A DNA stretch of 64,000 bases from Cymbomonas tetramitiformis (taxonomy: Eukaryota > Chlorophyta > Pyramimonadophyceae > Pyramimonadales > Pyramimonadaceae): assembly GCA_001247695.2 (NCBI GenBank), contig LGRX02035483.1:124001-188000 (forward strand), written 5' to 3'. The translations under genes were made by a program, and so were the position numbers. The notes below the pieces were generated by a model. The model was not told the origin of the DNA. It saw only the letters and a program-made list of their open reading frames with translations, and searched no databases. Positions 9,278 to 21,100 of the stretch are shown piece by piece (within the stretch, counting starts at the first letter, position 1; every line of letters begins with the position of its first letter).

Positions 9278-9437
9278 GTTAGTTGGTTTTCGGTGGTCGT
9301 GACTATTTTGTCAAATTAATTTCCCCACTTTTAAAACACATTCCAATATCATCGTTACGTCCTAACGGTATATCGCGTCAAATCTTGCTGCCAAAACAGA
9401 TCCGAAGACTCCCGCTCCTTACGGGAACGGACTCTTA
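9278..9437. mobile_element. MITE-like element, copy 4
   Basis: A diverged copy: GTTAGTTGGTTTTCGGTGG at the left, and CTCCTTACGGGAACGGACTCTT at the right (given here as its two ends, CTCCTTAC and GGACTCTT). Its right end touches the stop codon of the minus-strand 144-aa gene. Confidence 0.5.
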
Positions 9438-9869
9438 TTTCTTCTGCGGATTCTTGAAGAGTTCTTTTAATTCTTTGCATAGAGTGGAGGCCATCATGCC
9501 ATCACCACAATTAAATGCTTTCCTGAACACGTTCCAATCCATTGTGTATTCCTTATCCTCAAATATGTCACCTCTTAAATAATCCATGTAAGGTGTCAAT
9601 ACCTTGTCGTACAAATCCGTTGCATTCTGCTTGATATCGGCTTTCTTAGTGCTTCTTGTGTGCTTTTGGCTGATTTTTCTCAAGTCGCCTGCGCAATCTG
9701 CATGTCTATTCAAATTCAACTTAGCATCTCCCTCCAAGAACTGTTTAAAACTTTTTCCACGCTTTCCTGTGTCATCCTTAAACATATCCAAAGCGGCGGC
9801 TTCTATACTTATCGAGAAGAATCCCATATGCACTTTGTCATGATCCAAAGGTACGGTTTCGCAAGACAT
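9435..9869 (-). CDS. Hypothetical protein, 144 aa
   Basis: Unrecognised, hydrophilic and probably mostly helical, rich in Lys and Asp, without signal peptide or membrane helix. The ATG at 9869 is supported by a TATAAATA box on the same strand about 50 nt upstream (9918-9925). The final codons overlap the end of an inverted-repeat element, so that element may have supplied or altered the 3' end of the gene. Confidence 0.68.
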   Translation of the reverse strand: MSCETVPLDHDKVHMGFFSISIEAAALDMFKDDTGKRGKSFKQFLEGDAKLNLNRHADCAGDLRKISQKHTRSTKKADIKQNATDLYDKVLTPYMDYLRGDIFEDKEYTMDWNVFRKAFNCGDGMMASTLCKELKELFKNPQKK

Positions 9870-9917
9870 TTCGAATTGTGTCTCCGAGTTTGGTTACACA
9901 GGTGCCGTTCGGGTGTG

Positions 9918-9925
9918 TATTTATA
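9918..9925 (-). promoter_or_regulatory. TATA box of the 144-aa gene
   Basis: TATAAATA read on the minus strand, 49-56 nt before the ATG at 9869. Confidence 0.65.
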
Positions 9926-10265
9926 CGGCGCGTCATCCAGGTGTGCATTTCCGTTTTTTTACCTTTCGCATCACGCCTTCAAAAAAATGGGAATTGTACT
10001 CATTTACTGTATATCTGTCAGTGAAAAGTTTTTAATATACGCATTCATGATGCGACCGCTAGTCTCAATTTTTACATGCGAATGGACGCGCTTCTCGCGT
10101 TGATCCTAAGATGTCAATTGCAAATCACGTTCGCACAAAATGACTACTCGACTGTAACAGCTGTTTGCGGATACGGTGTGCGCTTGTCGTGCCTGCTTGC
10201 ATTCTTTCTTGTATCGTTTGTGAGGTTTTTTCAGCTGCTATCGCATTTTTGTTTTGAACACAAAT
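9926..10265. other. Intergenic region, nothing recognised
   Basis: AT-rich sequence between two minus-strand genes. I see no repeat copy, palindrome or convincing gene. Confidence 0.5.
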
Positions 10266-12704
10266 CTATTTTTCACTTTGTTTTTGCATCTCGTCGTGTT
10301 CTTTCTTCTTGAGAAATATGGACAGGCTCACGATGATGATGATGATGGCCGCGCTCAGCACCACGAACGTTATGATTACGACGCTGAGTGTCCAGTTGGT
10401 GTTGGTGAAGCTCTCATCGTTGTCTTCGGCGTCCACGTTTACGACCACATTGTGGACGCCGTCGCCGCTATTGTTGTTTGAGGAATCGTCGCTCCCCGAG
10501 GTGTCCGAGGTATCCGAGGTGTCCGAGGTATCCGAGGTTCGGAAATCTGCGGTCGTGATTGTAAACTCGCTTTCGATCGTGTTAGTCTCCTGATTGGTCG
10601 TGTCGCGCGCTTCCACGGCGAGCAGTCGCCTCGCAGAGGGTAAGACGTCGCCGGTGTAAGGTTCCACCTCGACGATCATGCACAACTTCGTCTGGTACGT
10701 ATCAATAGCGCGACCGTTCGCGATTCTAAACTTCGGAACAAAAGGTATGAGGAGAACGTCCTGCGCTCCGGTGGCTTCAAGCAAAAGATGATTGGACGTG
10801 AAAGGCTTGGTCTCGAGGATTTGGTTAATCTCGAACAGGGCACTGTCTGCGTAAAAGGAGTTTGAGTCTTCGTTCTCAAGTAAAGCTTTTACCGTGGTGT
10901 CTATCCTTTCGGTGTACGCGTCCGATTGGGTATCAGAATACAACGTGCTCAGACCAATAAGCTTGTTACTTTGCTGAAAAGTGACCAAGTTGCAAGGGTC
11001 TGCGACATTACTAGGAGGGGCTTCGTCGATTGCCGCGCCGAATGGAACAAATTGTACATCCGGGGCGGTGTTGGCTATGATAAAAGCGCTGATCATTTTC
11101 AAATTGAATCGGCCCATATCGTTGGCGTTCTTCAACGTGACGGCTCCGATGATCGGAGTGTCGACGGAAACGGACCCTACTTGTCGCGGTACGTCGACAG
11201 TGCCGAAGGCGTTGATCATTGAAGTACGCACGTCATTCTCGCTCCACGTACGGCGATCGATGCTTGCGATCTTGGACTGAGGGATTGTATAAATCAATCC
11301 TTTCAACGGCGTTTCGTACTCGAGTTCCGTGAAGGATCGAAAAAGCATGTCCTGCGTGAAGATGGCAACGGGATCGCGTGCAGGATTGGTCAATAAGGTA
11401 GTCGAGGATTGATCGGTATAGGTGTGAGTGTACTCCAAACGCAAAGGCACAACCGTATCCCCGTTCGCTGGAAGAAGCGAAGTTAAATCGTAGTCGTGCA
11501 CCAAAATGTAGCACTGAAAGCTCAGGGTTTCTTTATAGAAAGTCCCATTCACCGATGCGACGCCGTTTGCGAAAATAATGTCCGACTCGTCGACTTGTAC
11601 AGGGCCGGAACCTTCTAGAATGCTGCTGTCATCACCGACGTTGAGGCAACGGATTCCATCAGCTTGAAGATCACCATTTTCGTCGACCATACTAAATCTA
11701 GTAGAAGCGTCGTCGTCAATTTTTATGACTAATCGATTGAGGTCCTTCTCGATTTCGGGAACGACATCGGAGTCTGCCTCTCTAAAAAACACCAAATCGA
11801 ATTCCAACTTAACCAAATCGGTTGCTATAGAGGTCATAACTGTGTTAAAAAGGGGATCAAGCTGCATTAGTGCATAGTCACCCATGATTTGCACAAAGTT
11901 TTCTATGAAGTGCGCTTTGTACCCGTCCATTTGTGTCTCTGATATAGAGAGAGCTGCGAAAACGGTGGACTTCTTGAAGAGCTTAAACTGGTACGAGGAG
12001 TAAAAAGTCTCGGGGTAGGTGGTGAATTTTGAGATCGTCGTGATAAAGATGCGCATGGGAAAGGTGTACAGTTGACCTCCGTTGACCAGTGCTTTTGTCA
12101 CGCTGTTGACGTTCATGTTGGCAGCGGACAACCATCGCGCGATGTTGAAGGTCACGTGCCATTTCGCTATTCCGAGTTCGCATTTGGCAGAAGTCAGGGG
12201 TTCGACGACCGAGGTCCAGTTCACGTCACTTTGCGGATAGCGCGTTTGCAGACATCTGTACCCATCGGCGATCACAGGGATTTTGAGAGACGGGGTAAAT
12301 CGATCGTCGTTGTATTCGTGACCTTGTAACACCGCTTGGTTTTCGTAGTCTCCGTCGCACTTGTCAGTAATCTCCGAAAACGCGTTACCGCTCGGGTCGA
12401 AAACAAAGTCGAGTTCGCTGAGAGATCTAACACCCGCCAGCTTTTCGTTCGCCATGGGCAGATCCCCAAAAAGAATCGCAAAAGCAATTTCGTCAGATTC
12501 GCTTTTGGACGGAAGCGGGATATCAATTACGACGTGAATCTTATCGTTGGAGGAGGAAACTTGCACACTTTGCACGGATGGAACTCCGCACACCAGCGTG
12601 CGATAAGAGCTTGCCTGCGTGTTTTCGTCGTTGACAAATTGTGAGACGGTCACAGAGAAAAACGCCGCGCATATTATGAAAAAGAAACTCGGCAAAATTT
12701 TCAT
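10266..12704 (-). CDS. Type I membrane protein, 812 aa, probable surface glycoprotein
   Basis: The N-terminus is a clear signal peptide (about residues 1-21, ending near VTVSQ). A long ectodomain with scattered Cys and N-glycosylation sites follows. An SARRLL motif marks the end of the ectodomain and could be a proprotein cleavage site. Then comes a stalk with (SDT)n repeats and Ser/Asp/Asn, one membrane helix at about residues 768-792, and a short Lys-rich tail. This is a virion-envelope or cell-surface protein by topology; no family is recognised. It is divergent from the giant surface protein at 12997, which has the same plan, and they share a 292-bp promoter region with several TATA runs. 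Confidence 0.85.
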   Translation of the reverse strand: MKILPSFFFIICAAFFSVTVSQFVNDENTQASSYRTLVCGVPSVQSVQVSSSNDKIHVVIDIPLPSKSESDEIAFAILFGDLPMANEKLAGVRSLSELDFVFDPSGNAFSEITDKCDGDYENQAVLQGHEYNDDRFTPSLKIPVIADGYRCLQTRYPQSDVNWTSVVEPLTSAKCELGIAKWHVTFNIARWLSAANMNVNSVTKALVNGGQLYTFPMRIFITTISKFTTYPETFYSSYQFKLFKKSTVFAALSISETQMDGYKAHFIENFVQIMGDYALMQLDPLFNTVMTSIATDLVKLEFDLVFFREADSDVVPEIEKDLNRLVIKIDDDASTRFSMVDENGDLQADGIRCLNVGDDSSILEGSGPVQVDESDIIFANGVASVNGTFYKETLSFQCYILVHDYDLTSLLPANGDTVVPLRLEYTHTYTDQSSTTLLTNPARDPVAIFTQDMLFRSFTELEYETPLKGLIYTIPQSKIASIDRRTWSENDVRTSMINAFGTVDVPRQVGSVSVDTPIIGAVTLKNANDMGRFNLKMISAFIIANTAPDVQFVPFGAAIDEAPPSNVADPCNLVTFQQSNKLIGLSTLYSDTQSDAYTERIDTTVKALLENEDSNSFYADSALFEINQILETKPFTSNHLLLEATGAQDVLLIPFVPKFRIANGRAIDTYQTKLCMIVEVEPYTGDVLPSARRLLAVEARDTTNQETNTIESEFTITTADFRTSDTSDTSDTSDTSGSDDSSNNNSGDGVHNVVVNVDAEDNDESFTNTNWTLSVVIITFVVLSAAIIIIIVSLSIFLKKKEHDEMQKQSEK

Positions 12705-12817
12705 ATTTTTTTAACTCGAGTGCTAGAGCACGCGCTCAACCTTATTCAAACCAACCAATCACCTTTGAGCAGATTTTTCAATCCAATCTATTTGCGAGTA
12801 ATTGAGAGGATTGTGTG

Positions 12818-12840
12818 TATATATATACACATATATATAA
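12818..12840 (-). promoter_or_regulatory. TATA runs in the divergent promoter
   Basis: Two alternating AT runs (12818-12827 and 12831-12840) lie 115-136 nt before the ATG of the minus-strand 812-aa gene. They are symmetrical, so the strand is not certain. Confidence 0.4.
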
Positions 12841-12937
12841 GCGTACTGTATCTAGATTCCATAAACCAAACGCGGTGTATTGCGACCGATCGTGCTGAAG
12901 TTGTTGATTCGTTTATTGTTGATAAAAAGAAAATATG

Positions 12938-12947
12938 TATATATAAG
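12938..12947 (+). promoter_or_regulatory. TATA box of the giant surface protein gene
   Basis: TATATATAAG, 50-59 nt before the ATG at 12997. Confidence 0.6.
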
Positions 12948-12996
12948 CATATCCCCGCGCAGTATCGCTACTTTCTGTGACCTTCTTAAACACAAC

Positions 12997-14166
12997 ATGA
13001 ACTGGTCGCGTCTTATCTTTTTTTTGACAACGGCATTGTCGAGATTCTCGCCCGTAGTTGGTCAAATGTATGAAAATGACTGCAGCAAGCTTGACTCACC
13101 TCTCGCAAGCCTCACGGAAGATCTGTGCGCAAATTTGCCTTTTGATCAGTACAGCGTAGTGTCGGAGACTAGTCAATCTTCTTTTCCTTCCGGATGTAGT
13201 ATATCGCTAGCTGGGGGCGTGTCTAATGGTCGATACAACCCAGGAGGAGGCGAGGTGAGCTGTGATGGTGTAAACTATTTCTGTGTCTGTGAGGATTTTG
13301 CTGTACCTCCGCCAGTTTCGACGGACTTGAGTCTAGTGTTCTCGAACGTAGTTGGTGAACATCATACCGATGACTGCAGCAAGCTTGACCCACCTCTCGC
13401 AAGCCTCACGCAAGATCAGTGCCAGTACAATGTCAGTTTTGATCACTTCGGCGTGACGGGGGTGGAACTTCAAGCTGTAATTCCTTCCGGATGTAGTTAC
13501 TCGGTCGTGGAGGGCGTGATTTATGGTCAATACAACCCAGGAGGGGGCGAGACAAGCTGTAATTCTAACCAGTTCTGTCTCTGCGATGATATTAATTTTA
13601 CTACGCCAGCGCTTACTCTTCCTCCGTCGGCTGCATCAGCAAATGGTTCAGATGCATTCGGGCATACCGATGACTGCAGCAAGCTTTCCCCATCTCTCGC
13701 AAGCCTCACGGAAGAGCAGTGCTCAAATGTCGCCGAATTTACTTCCTTCAGCGCAGTGGCGGGGCTTATGGCAGACGGTTATCCTTTCGGATGTACTTAC
13801 CAGATCGATGATAAAGGCGACTTTCATGGTTCATACAACTCAGGAGGGGGCGCGACGAGCTGTGATGGTGTATCCAGTTTCTGTGTCTGCGTTGATAGTT
13901 TATCGTCGCCAGCGCTCACTCTTCCTCCGTCGGCTGCATCAGCAGTTGGTTCAGATGCATTCGGGCATACCGATGACTGCAGCAAGCTTTCCCCATCTCT
14001 CGCAAGCCTCACGGAAGAGCAGTGCTCAAATGTCGCCGAATTTACTTCCTTCAGCGCAGTGGCGGGGCTTATGGCAGACGGTTATCCTTTCGGATGTACT
14101 TACCAGATCGATGATAAAGGCGACTTTCATGGTTCATACAACTCGGGGAGGGCGCGACGAGTGTGA
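12997..14166 (+). CDS. Giant repeat-bearing surface protein, N-terminal part
   Basis: The ATG at 12997 starts a signal peptide (hydrophobic to about residue 22, ending near SPVVGQ). Four Cys-rich units of about 101 aa follow, each with DCSKL, an EEQC or similar, PFGC or PSGC, a YN.GGG.. turn and FCVC. The frame ends at 14166 inside the end of the fourth unit because of indels that continue through the fifth. The same frame reopens before 14668 and continues to 22092, so this is most likely the first part of one gene of about 9 kb. Units 3 and 4 are almost identical at the DNA level, which points to recent duplication. The repeats may be adhesive modules; no family name is certain. Confidence 0.75.
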   Translation: MNWSRLIFFLTTALSRFSPVVGQMYENDCSKLDSPLASLTEDLCANLPFDQYSVVSETSQSSFPSGCSISLAGGVSNGRYNPGGGEVSCDGVNYFCVCEDFAVPPPVSTDLSLVFSNVVGEHHTDDCSKLDPPLASLTQDQCQYNVSFDHFGVTGVELQAVIPSGCSYSVVEGVIYGQYNPGGGETSCNSNQFCLCDDINFTTPALTLPPSAASANGSDAFGHTDDCSKLSPSLASLTEEQCSNVAEFTSFSAVAGLMADGYPFGCTYQIDDKGDFHGSYNSGGGATSCDGVSSFCVCVDSLSSPALTLPPSAASAVGSDAFGHTDDCSKLSPSLASLTEEQCSNVAEFTSFSAVAGLMADGYPFGCTYQIDDKGDFHGSYNSGRARRV

Positions 14167-15177
14167 TGGTGTATCCAGGTTGCGTATGCGTTGATAGTTA
14201 TCGTCGCCCGGCCCCGCTCCTCTTCCTCCGTCGGTACATCAGCGGTTAGTTCCGGATGCATTCGGGCATACCAGTATTGCAGCAAGCTTTCCCCCATCTC
14301 TCATAAGCCTCACGGAAGCGATTGCTCAAATGTCATAATTTACTTCCCTTGGCCAGAGTGGCGGGGCTTATGGCGGACAGTTTAACTCTGCTCGGATGTA
14401 CTTACCCGAGATCGATGATAAAGGCGACTTTCATGGTTCATACAACTCGGGAGGGGCTTTTGAGCAGTTTGTGATGGTGTATCCAGTTTCTGTGTCTGCG
14501 TTGATAGTTTATCGTCGCCAGCGCTCACTCTTCCTCCGTCGGCTGCATCAGCAGTTGGTTCAGATGCATTCGGGCATACCGATGACTGCAGCAAGCTTTC
14601 CCCATCTCTCGCAAGCCTCACGGAAGAGCAGTGCTCAAATGTCGCCGAATTTACTTCCTTCAGCGCAGTGGCGGGGCTTATGGCAGACGGTTATCCTTTC
14701 GGATGTACTTACCAGATCGATGATAAAGGCGACTTTCATGGTTCATACAACTCAGGAGGGGGCGCGACGAGCTGTGATGGTGTATCCAGTTTCTGTGTCT
14801 GCGTTGATAGTTTATCGTCGCCAGCGCTCACTCTTCCTCCGTCGGCTACATCAGCAGTTGGTTCAGATGCATTCGGGCATACCGATGACTGCAGCAATCT
14901 TTCCCCATCTCTCGCAAGCCTCACGGAAGAGCAGTGCTCAAATGTCGCCGAATTTACTTCCTTCAGCGCAGTGGCGGGGCTTATGGCAGACGGTTATCCT
15001 TTCGGATGTACTTACCAGATCGATGATAAAGGCGACTTTCATGGTTCATACAACTCAGGAGGGGGCGCGACGAGCTGTGATGGTGTATCCAGTTTCTGTG
15101 TCTGCGTTGATAGTTTATCGTCGCCAGCGCTCACTCTTCCTCCGTCGGCTGCATCAGCAGTTGGTTCAGATGCGGAC
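13075..15177 (+). repeat. Seven tandem 303-bp coding repeats
   Basis: Units start near 13075, 13369, 13669, 13972, 14275, 14578 and 14881. Units 1 and 2 are diverged; units 3, 4, 6 and 7 are near-identical; unit 5 is disrupted by many small indels. Each unit encodes about 101 aa with six or more cysteines. Confidence 0.85.
14146..14475 (+). other. Disrupted fifth repeat unit
   Basis: This stretch aligns with the neighbouring 303-bp units but has many one- to several-base insertions and deletions and several substitutions. All three frames are broken. The flanking units are almost perfect. It is either a decaying unit that inactivates the gene or uncorrected assembly error in a repeat. Confidence 0.7.
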
Positions 15178-18100
15178 GGCGAGTCGTCTGGCAGTAATAC
15201 GTATGTCGTGTCTTCTACGGTAACCTTCTCCGACTTAGATATCAGTGCCTTCGAAGATCCAGATTTTGATATCGATTTTCGCTCTGAGTACATATCACAG
15301 ATCGAGGACTATTTGACTGCGATGACTATTCCATTCACCGAAGTCGTCATCACGAACATCAAGTCTGGAAGCACTGCCGTAGAATCCACCGTGTCGCTAG
15401 ACTCGCCCTCCGACGCAATGACGCTGTCCAGTACATTGAGCAGCAACCCCGCGGGTATTTTGGGGAGCATGGAGACCGCCTACGGATCTGTCACATCCAG
15501 CAACGTCAACACGGTTCAGGTGTCGCCAGCGTACACGTCGCCAGCGTCAGATGCTTCAGATGTCTACACGCCGACGGACTTGACTCTGGTGAGCAACAGG
15601 ACGACGGACTTGGCTCTGGTGAGCGACATGAGCAAGGTGCGGGAAATAATCGCTCTACACGGAAACGAATACGAAACGGTGTTGGTGGCCACGCTGGTGG
15701 ACGGAATGGCGCAGCTTGTTTCGATCGAAGCCAACGGCGTACCCCATGATCCTGTCGATCATCCCGAAGTGTATCTCACCTGTAATAGCAACACACTGAA
15801 GTACGGCGCACTCACGAAATATACATACTGCTTCTATGCGTGCGTCTCGGACCCGCTGTGCGAATGGGTGGAGTACGACACGATCACAAAAAACTGCAAA
15901 GGAGGGCAGCAAGTGTGCGGCACGCAAAATCTGATAAGCACCGTGAACAAAAAGCGTTTGGGCATCAAGCTGCGCACTGAGGTCGTCACGCACAACGGCG
16001 CGCAAATCGCCGGCGCGACTTTCCTCTCAGCCACATCGCACGTCTACCGACCGTACACGTCCCCGAACACAGGAATCTCATGCATGCTAGAAGAGACCTC
16101 TTCAAGCATCAGTGCGTGCACGTGGTCCAAGGTTTCCGGAATGGAGCTAGTCAGTTATCAGCACGTTTCCACCGGAACGGGCAACATTTACGAACTGCAA
16201 AATATTGGGATTACATCGTCCTCGTACTTTAGCGGAACGAGCTTTGATAGTTACGTGTGCCCAGAATTGAACTCCGGTGGGAGATCATGGCCGATCTCCG
16301 TGAACGACGAAAGTCTTTCCATGAAGACGGCGTCCTGCGCATCCTATCTCAGTAATGACATTCAGTCTTACTTTGCTGTGCTCATCTACGACTCGACTGC
16401 TTCGCCCCCTGGTGGCTTTGGCCACTGCTATTTGCTCGCCACTTGCGGAAGTTCGGTGAATCCGATGGTGTCTTACTCGGACACATTTGGGTCGTCTCTG
16501 GATAGCAGCACTGAGGTGGTGATAATGGCCAAAGAAGCAACGATTTTACCAATTAACGTCGACTCCGCAACCGGCCCCAAGACACTAGCAACTGCTGCGA
16601 CCTCCGCGAATGCCACGATATATCAAGACTTTCTTCAGCGCGGTAGCGCCGCAAACACGTATGTGTCCGCAGCTCATCATTGCCTAACCAACCATCACGG
16701 TTACTACGACTCCGGTCAACTTGCCATCTCCTCAGTGTGTGTGCCATCGTCGTGCTCCATCTGGGGCACAACTCCCGGATACCGCGATCAAATCCGATTC
16801 TTCGAGGACACGTGCGAAGCCTCTGGTGAAGCTCCGCAGTGTTGCGCCAACGAAACCCTTGTCCCAACGCTTGAACTTTGCAGCGCAACCGTGGATGACA
16901 ACGCGCAATGCGTGACCAAAATCACCGGTACCGCCGCTTCGGTGGGCTACAACGAGATCGAGTACATACCCAACATGGCAACCTTTGTGCTTCCCGACGC
17001 CGCTCTGCACCAAAGCAAACGCGCGGAGTCGGACCTCCTTAAAGACGGTGACCAGAAGCTGACTCCCACCTGTACCTACAAAGTGGACGTCTATTGCGAC
17101 TCTTCCTACAGTTTAGGGCCCCAATCGGTCGTGCTTAGGGCAGGTGAAGAGTTGTCGACTTCCTACTCCACCCACGTTTCCAAAGCCTGTTCTCAAGTTG
17201 AGAGTGACCCTCGTCTCAACGAACTTGTGGTCACCCGCGGTAAGCAAAGCACGCACGTCAGTCGCGAGGATGCGGCATACGAGAAACTGCGGGTGATCGC
17301 CCGTTCGGCTATGGCGCCCTACAGCGATCTTGCCAAAGCGCCCGTGCCAATGATGAGCGCATTGGACAACTTTCAGAACATGGCGGACGACACAACCGAG
17401 CGCGGCACCGGATTCTACGATGCGCGCCGTCCCACCGAGCTCGAATGGATAAAGGATGCGACTGATCAAAAGTATGCCGGCTTCGTGCTTCCCAACACTC
17501 AAAGCAATGAGGATGGCTCGACGGTCGGACAGGCTCTTAAGAGCTCGAGCGCCGAAAAGTCCACCGTGTTCTTGAACGCGCAGAGGGATGGCGTGCCAAA
17601 GAGTGGAACCTCTCGTGTGGTGGCGAGAAGAACGATCAGGACCACGGAAGAGACCGTGAGTGTGTGCTTAAATTTGTGCGAAAAGGATGCCCGCTTTTCG
17701 ATCACCGCCTTCGACAAGACAGATTTCGGGTCCGACACGGTTTATTTCGGTAGCGACACTCTCGCTGCGCACGTAGGTGGTACAGCCTCGATAAGAGTCA
17801 AAGTCAACGGTGTCACTTACTACGCCCCACCCGCAAACTCGCTACTGAGCGATTTCTCATCCATGCACAACGTCACCGAAGAGGATCTCGTGGTCGTGGA
17901 ACTCCGGGAGCTCGATTCCTCGCAAGACCATCGTCGAGTGACCTATCGTACGCTGGATCGTCAGAACGCGCTGCGCTTGGGTGGAGTGTGCATTCACGAT
18001 CTTGCGCTAATCTCGAATAAGAGCTACGAGATCAGCGCTCAGTACGGCAAGTCCGGATCTTACTCGCTGGACTCTTTGTGCAGCGAGCACCAGGCAGGAT

Positions 18101-21100
18101 CACAAGATGTGGCGACGGTGAACTACTTAACATCCGTCCTGCAGAATACCCAACCCATCGTCACATCTCGTTACCCTCCCTTTCGGTACCTTCAGGAAGA
18201 TCCGGACGACTGGCTTCTTCGTTACCACAACGCTTCCCAATTTGCAGTTCTCGATCCGGACAGTATTTATGACGGATACTTCGACGAAGAGCTCAGGGCG
18301 GTCGAGAAGGTAGCCACGACCTCGCACCAAATGAACATCTTGTTGCACAAGCTGTGCGATGATATCACTATCGCATCATCGGATGCAGATTACGACCTGC
18401 CTATTGCTGCGTGTCTCGGTTTTACCTACCGTATGCGAATGAACCCGACCAAAAAAATCCAGGAAAGTACTCCGCCTACGTACGGTGACTTCTGCTACAA
18501 CGACAAACCTTCGCTCTTCACTTCAAAGGCGGACTGCGAAGCGCGATACACGGGTGGTTGCGAAGCGTCCAGCGTGGTCACGTACCCGAAGTACGATGAT
18601 TTCGGTAACCTCGAAGACGTTTCCGTTCCCGTTGGATCCGAGCGCCTGTATCAACCCGCAGATTCCTCTCTTGTCGATTTGATGGAGACCACAGGCAGAT
18701 TGGGCGGCACCGCACGCTCGACGTGCGGCACATACCGCGACCGCATGATCGACTTCTACGAAGCTAAGCTTTTTGTTTCCTACCCAGTGACCGCCGAAGT
18801 CAGAACGGAGATGACCGACAAGAACGTCACCTTAGACTCAACGTTGGACGAAGTTCGAGCGAAAGAGATTACGCGCAAGACCATCGAGTCCACCGATTAC
18901 CAGGTTAGCCTCAAGGAGGTGGCCGATAGCGCCGCTTTGGATCGCGTCACTTTCTTACGCGAAAGCATGTACGGCGTCGTTGTCAATAAGCTTTCCGAAA
19001 GTATGAGAAACACCTCGATCTTCGTGCACACCGACAAAATCACTGCGCAAGCCTTCGACTGCGGTGTGCCGCTTCTTACTTCAACGCACATCCAAGACAC
19101 TGGAGTGTTCACTGACCTCTACACGCTGTCCTTTATGTGGAATAATGTGCTCAAGGTAAACGGTGAAGACGTGGTGGACAACGAGCTAAGTTTTGCGTGG
19201 GGGAAAACGCAAGCTGATGCGATGACAGAGATACTTCAATCCCAACCAAGGACTTTTTCCTTTCCATCTAAATGCACCTCCGCGGAAGCAGATCCGAGCA
19301 GCTTTGAAAGCTACATGAAGGTATCAAGGGTATGCAGCACTGATGTATCCATGACGTGGCAAACGAATCCCGAGAACGCGACGTATGCTACGGATAGGAA
19401 CGCATCTTTAAGTAATCCCAACTGCGAAGCGCAGAGCATGGAAATCCAATTTAACGGTCAACTGTCAGACTTTTTGGACCTGACGAGCACCACCACTCCG
19501 TACCACATCAACAGGCAAGATTACGCTGGGGCTTACACGCACAAAACGCAGCTACTGCTAAGAGAGAAGCTTCATCTGCGGAGTGGAAACACCGTTGAAA
19601 GAGACATCTTCTATCCCGTCATCATCAAAACTTTCTCGCTGCGCGTCATGACTTTTTCCGCGCAAGCAGCCGTCGTTCCTCCCGCGATTAGTCAGCTTCT
19701 AGACGTTACCGTACAATATGACCATTCCACATACTCATCCGTGGTGGAGCTGAGCACTCGCATGTGCGTGTCACAACCCTTGAATACCTCATCGGAGTTC
19801 AAGTATACCCTCGTCGATCCAATCACAAACTACGACGCAGCTCGTACCAATCCGTCTTTCGATCCGGAAGTGCGCGCGCTCGGCAAACCTGTATACGGTA
19901 AGCTTGCTGACGGAAGCTCCAGCGTTCCGGGAGCGATGGGTGATCTATACATCCTCAACGCAGACGATTCGTCCTTCGACAGCACCGTCTTCGAAGGCCT
20001 AAACGACGTTCGATTCGATCAGATCGAGGCAATCTCCTGTCGTTTGCTCCGTCAAAATACCGGAGATGAAGCAATCCCCGGAACGGACCCGCAGTTTACG
20101 AGCGACGATAATGCCAACGAGTACTTCGAGTTTAACTGCTTCGATCGCCTGTACGCGTGCGACTTCGACAACGTCGACCAGTGGGAAAATCTGCACATTC
20201 GTTTTGGAACCACGTTTGTCGTAAAAAGTGGCAGTTTGTTTACCATAGACCCGCTTGACCCTCAAGATGTTTCACATTTTACCACCATCTCGGTCGCGAC
20301 CACTGCTAAAAGCACCACTCAGAACTTCGACGTGACCATGGCGGTCGACGTGCCCGCGTCGCTTCAAAATGGTGTAGACATGCCTACCTGGAGCGAGTAT
20401 CACGCCCAAGATTCGAATGGAATATCCACATTGAGAGCCATTGTGGACGGTACGGGCACTGCCGCCAATCGTATCGAACAAGAACAACGTTTTCGTCTCA
20501 CCACGTTCTTCTCCGATGTCAACATACGACGTCAATACGTTCTGTATCCCATGTCCTTGTTCGCCATTTTAAAAACGAAGGACGCAGAAAGCGGAAACTT
20601 GCAGTCCAGCGGCAAGCTTCAGAGCACGGGTGGAAGCATTCAAGGTACCAAAACCGATCTCTGCGGAATCGCTCCCTCCATGATCACGGATTTGGACGCT
20701 TTTGATAAACTTGGGAAATTGGTCCCCATTTATCAGGGTCTTTTCCAAGATGGAATCAGTGCCACGGACAACAGCTTTGTCAATCCAAGCACGATGTCTC
20801 TCAGCGAGTTTTTCAACTACGGTGCCGTGAGTCCTCAGCTTCGCGATGTAATGCAATCGTCTCAGATATACGTGTCCGAATCCTTGCGGGAAGACTTTTT
20901 CCCTGTTCACGAAAAAGGCGGTATGGATTTGGAGACCTCCGCTCTCTCCTGGCAGATGTTCAATAACATCGTTCTAGATTCCACCGACGTAAACACCACC
21001 TTCGAACTCACTTTCTGTTTTTTGGGCGCGGTTGCAACCAAGTTTGACTCCGGTTATGACACCGCCAAACTTCTTTCCGAGACTCGCTACCAAGAGTTCA

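Larger units (their letters stand above)
8324..9434. other. Long non-coding stretch with three element copies
   Basis: I find no convincing gene in these 1.1 kb. Three copies of the inverted-repeat element lie here (8491, 8655, 9278). Between them (8817-9277) is unique AT-rich sequence in which the string ACGCGACTCTCC occurs twice (near 8848 and 9028). Confidence 0.6.

Noticed and set aside
13523..15223. Long plus-strand frames of 223 and 275 aa in the repeat region
   Set aside because: They are shifted-frame readings of the 303-bp repeats and lack the Cys pattern.
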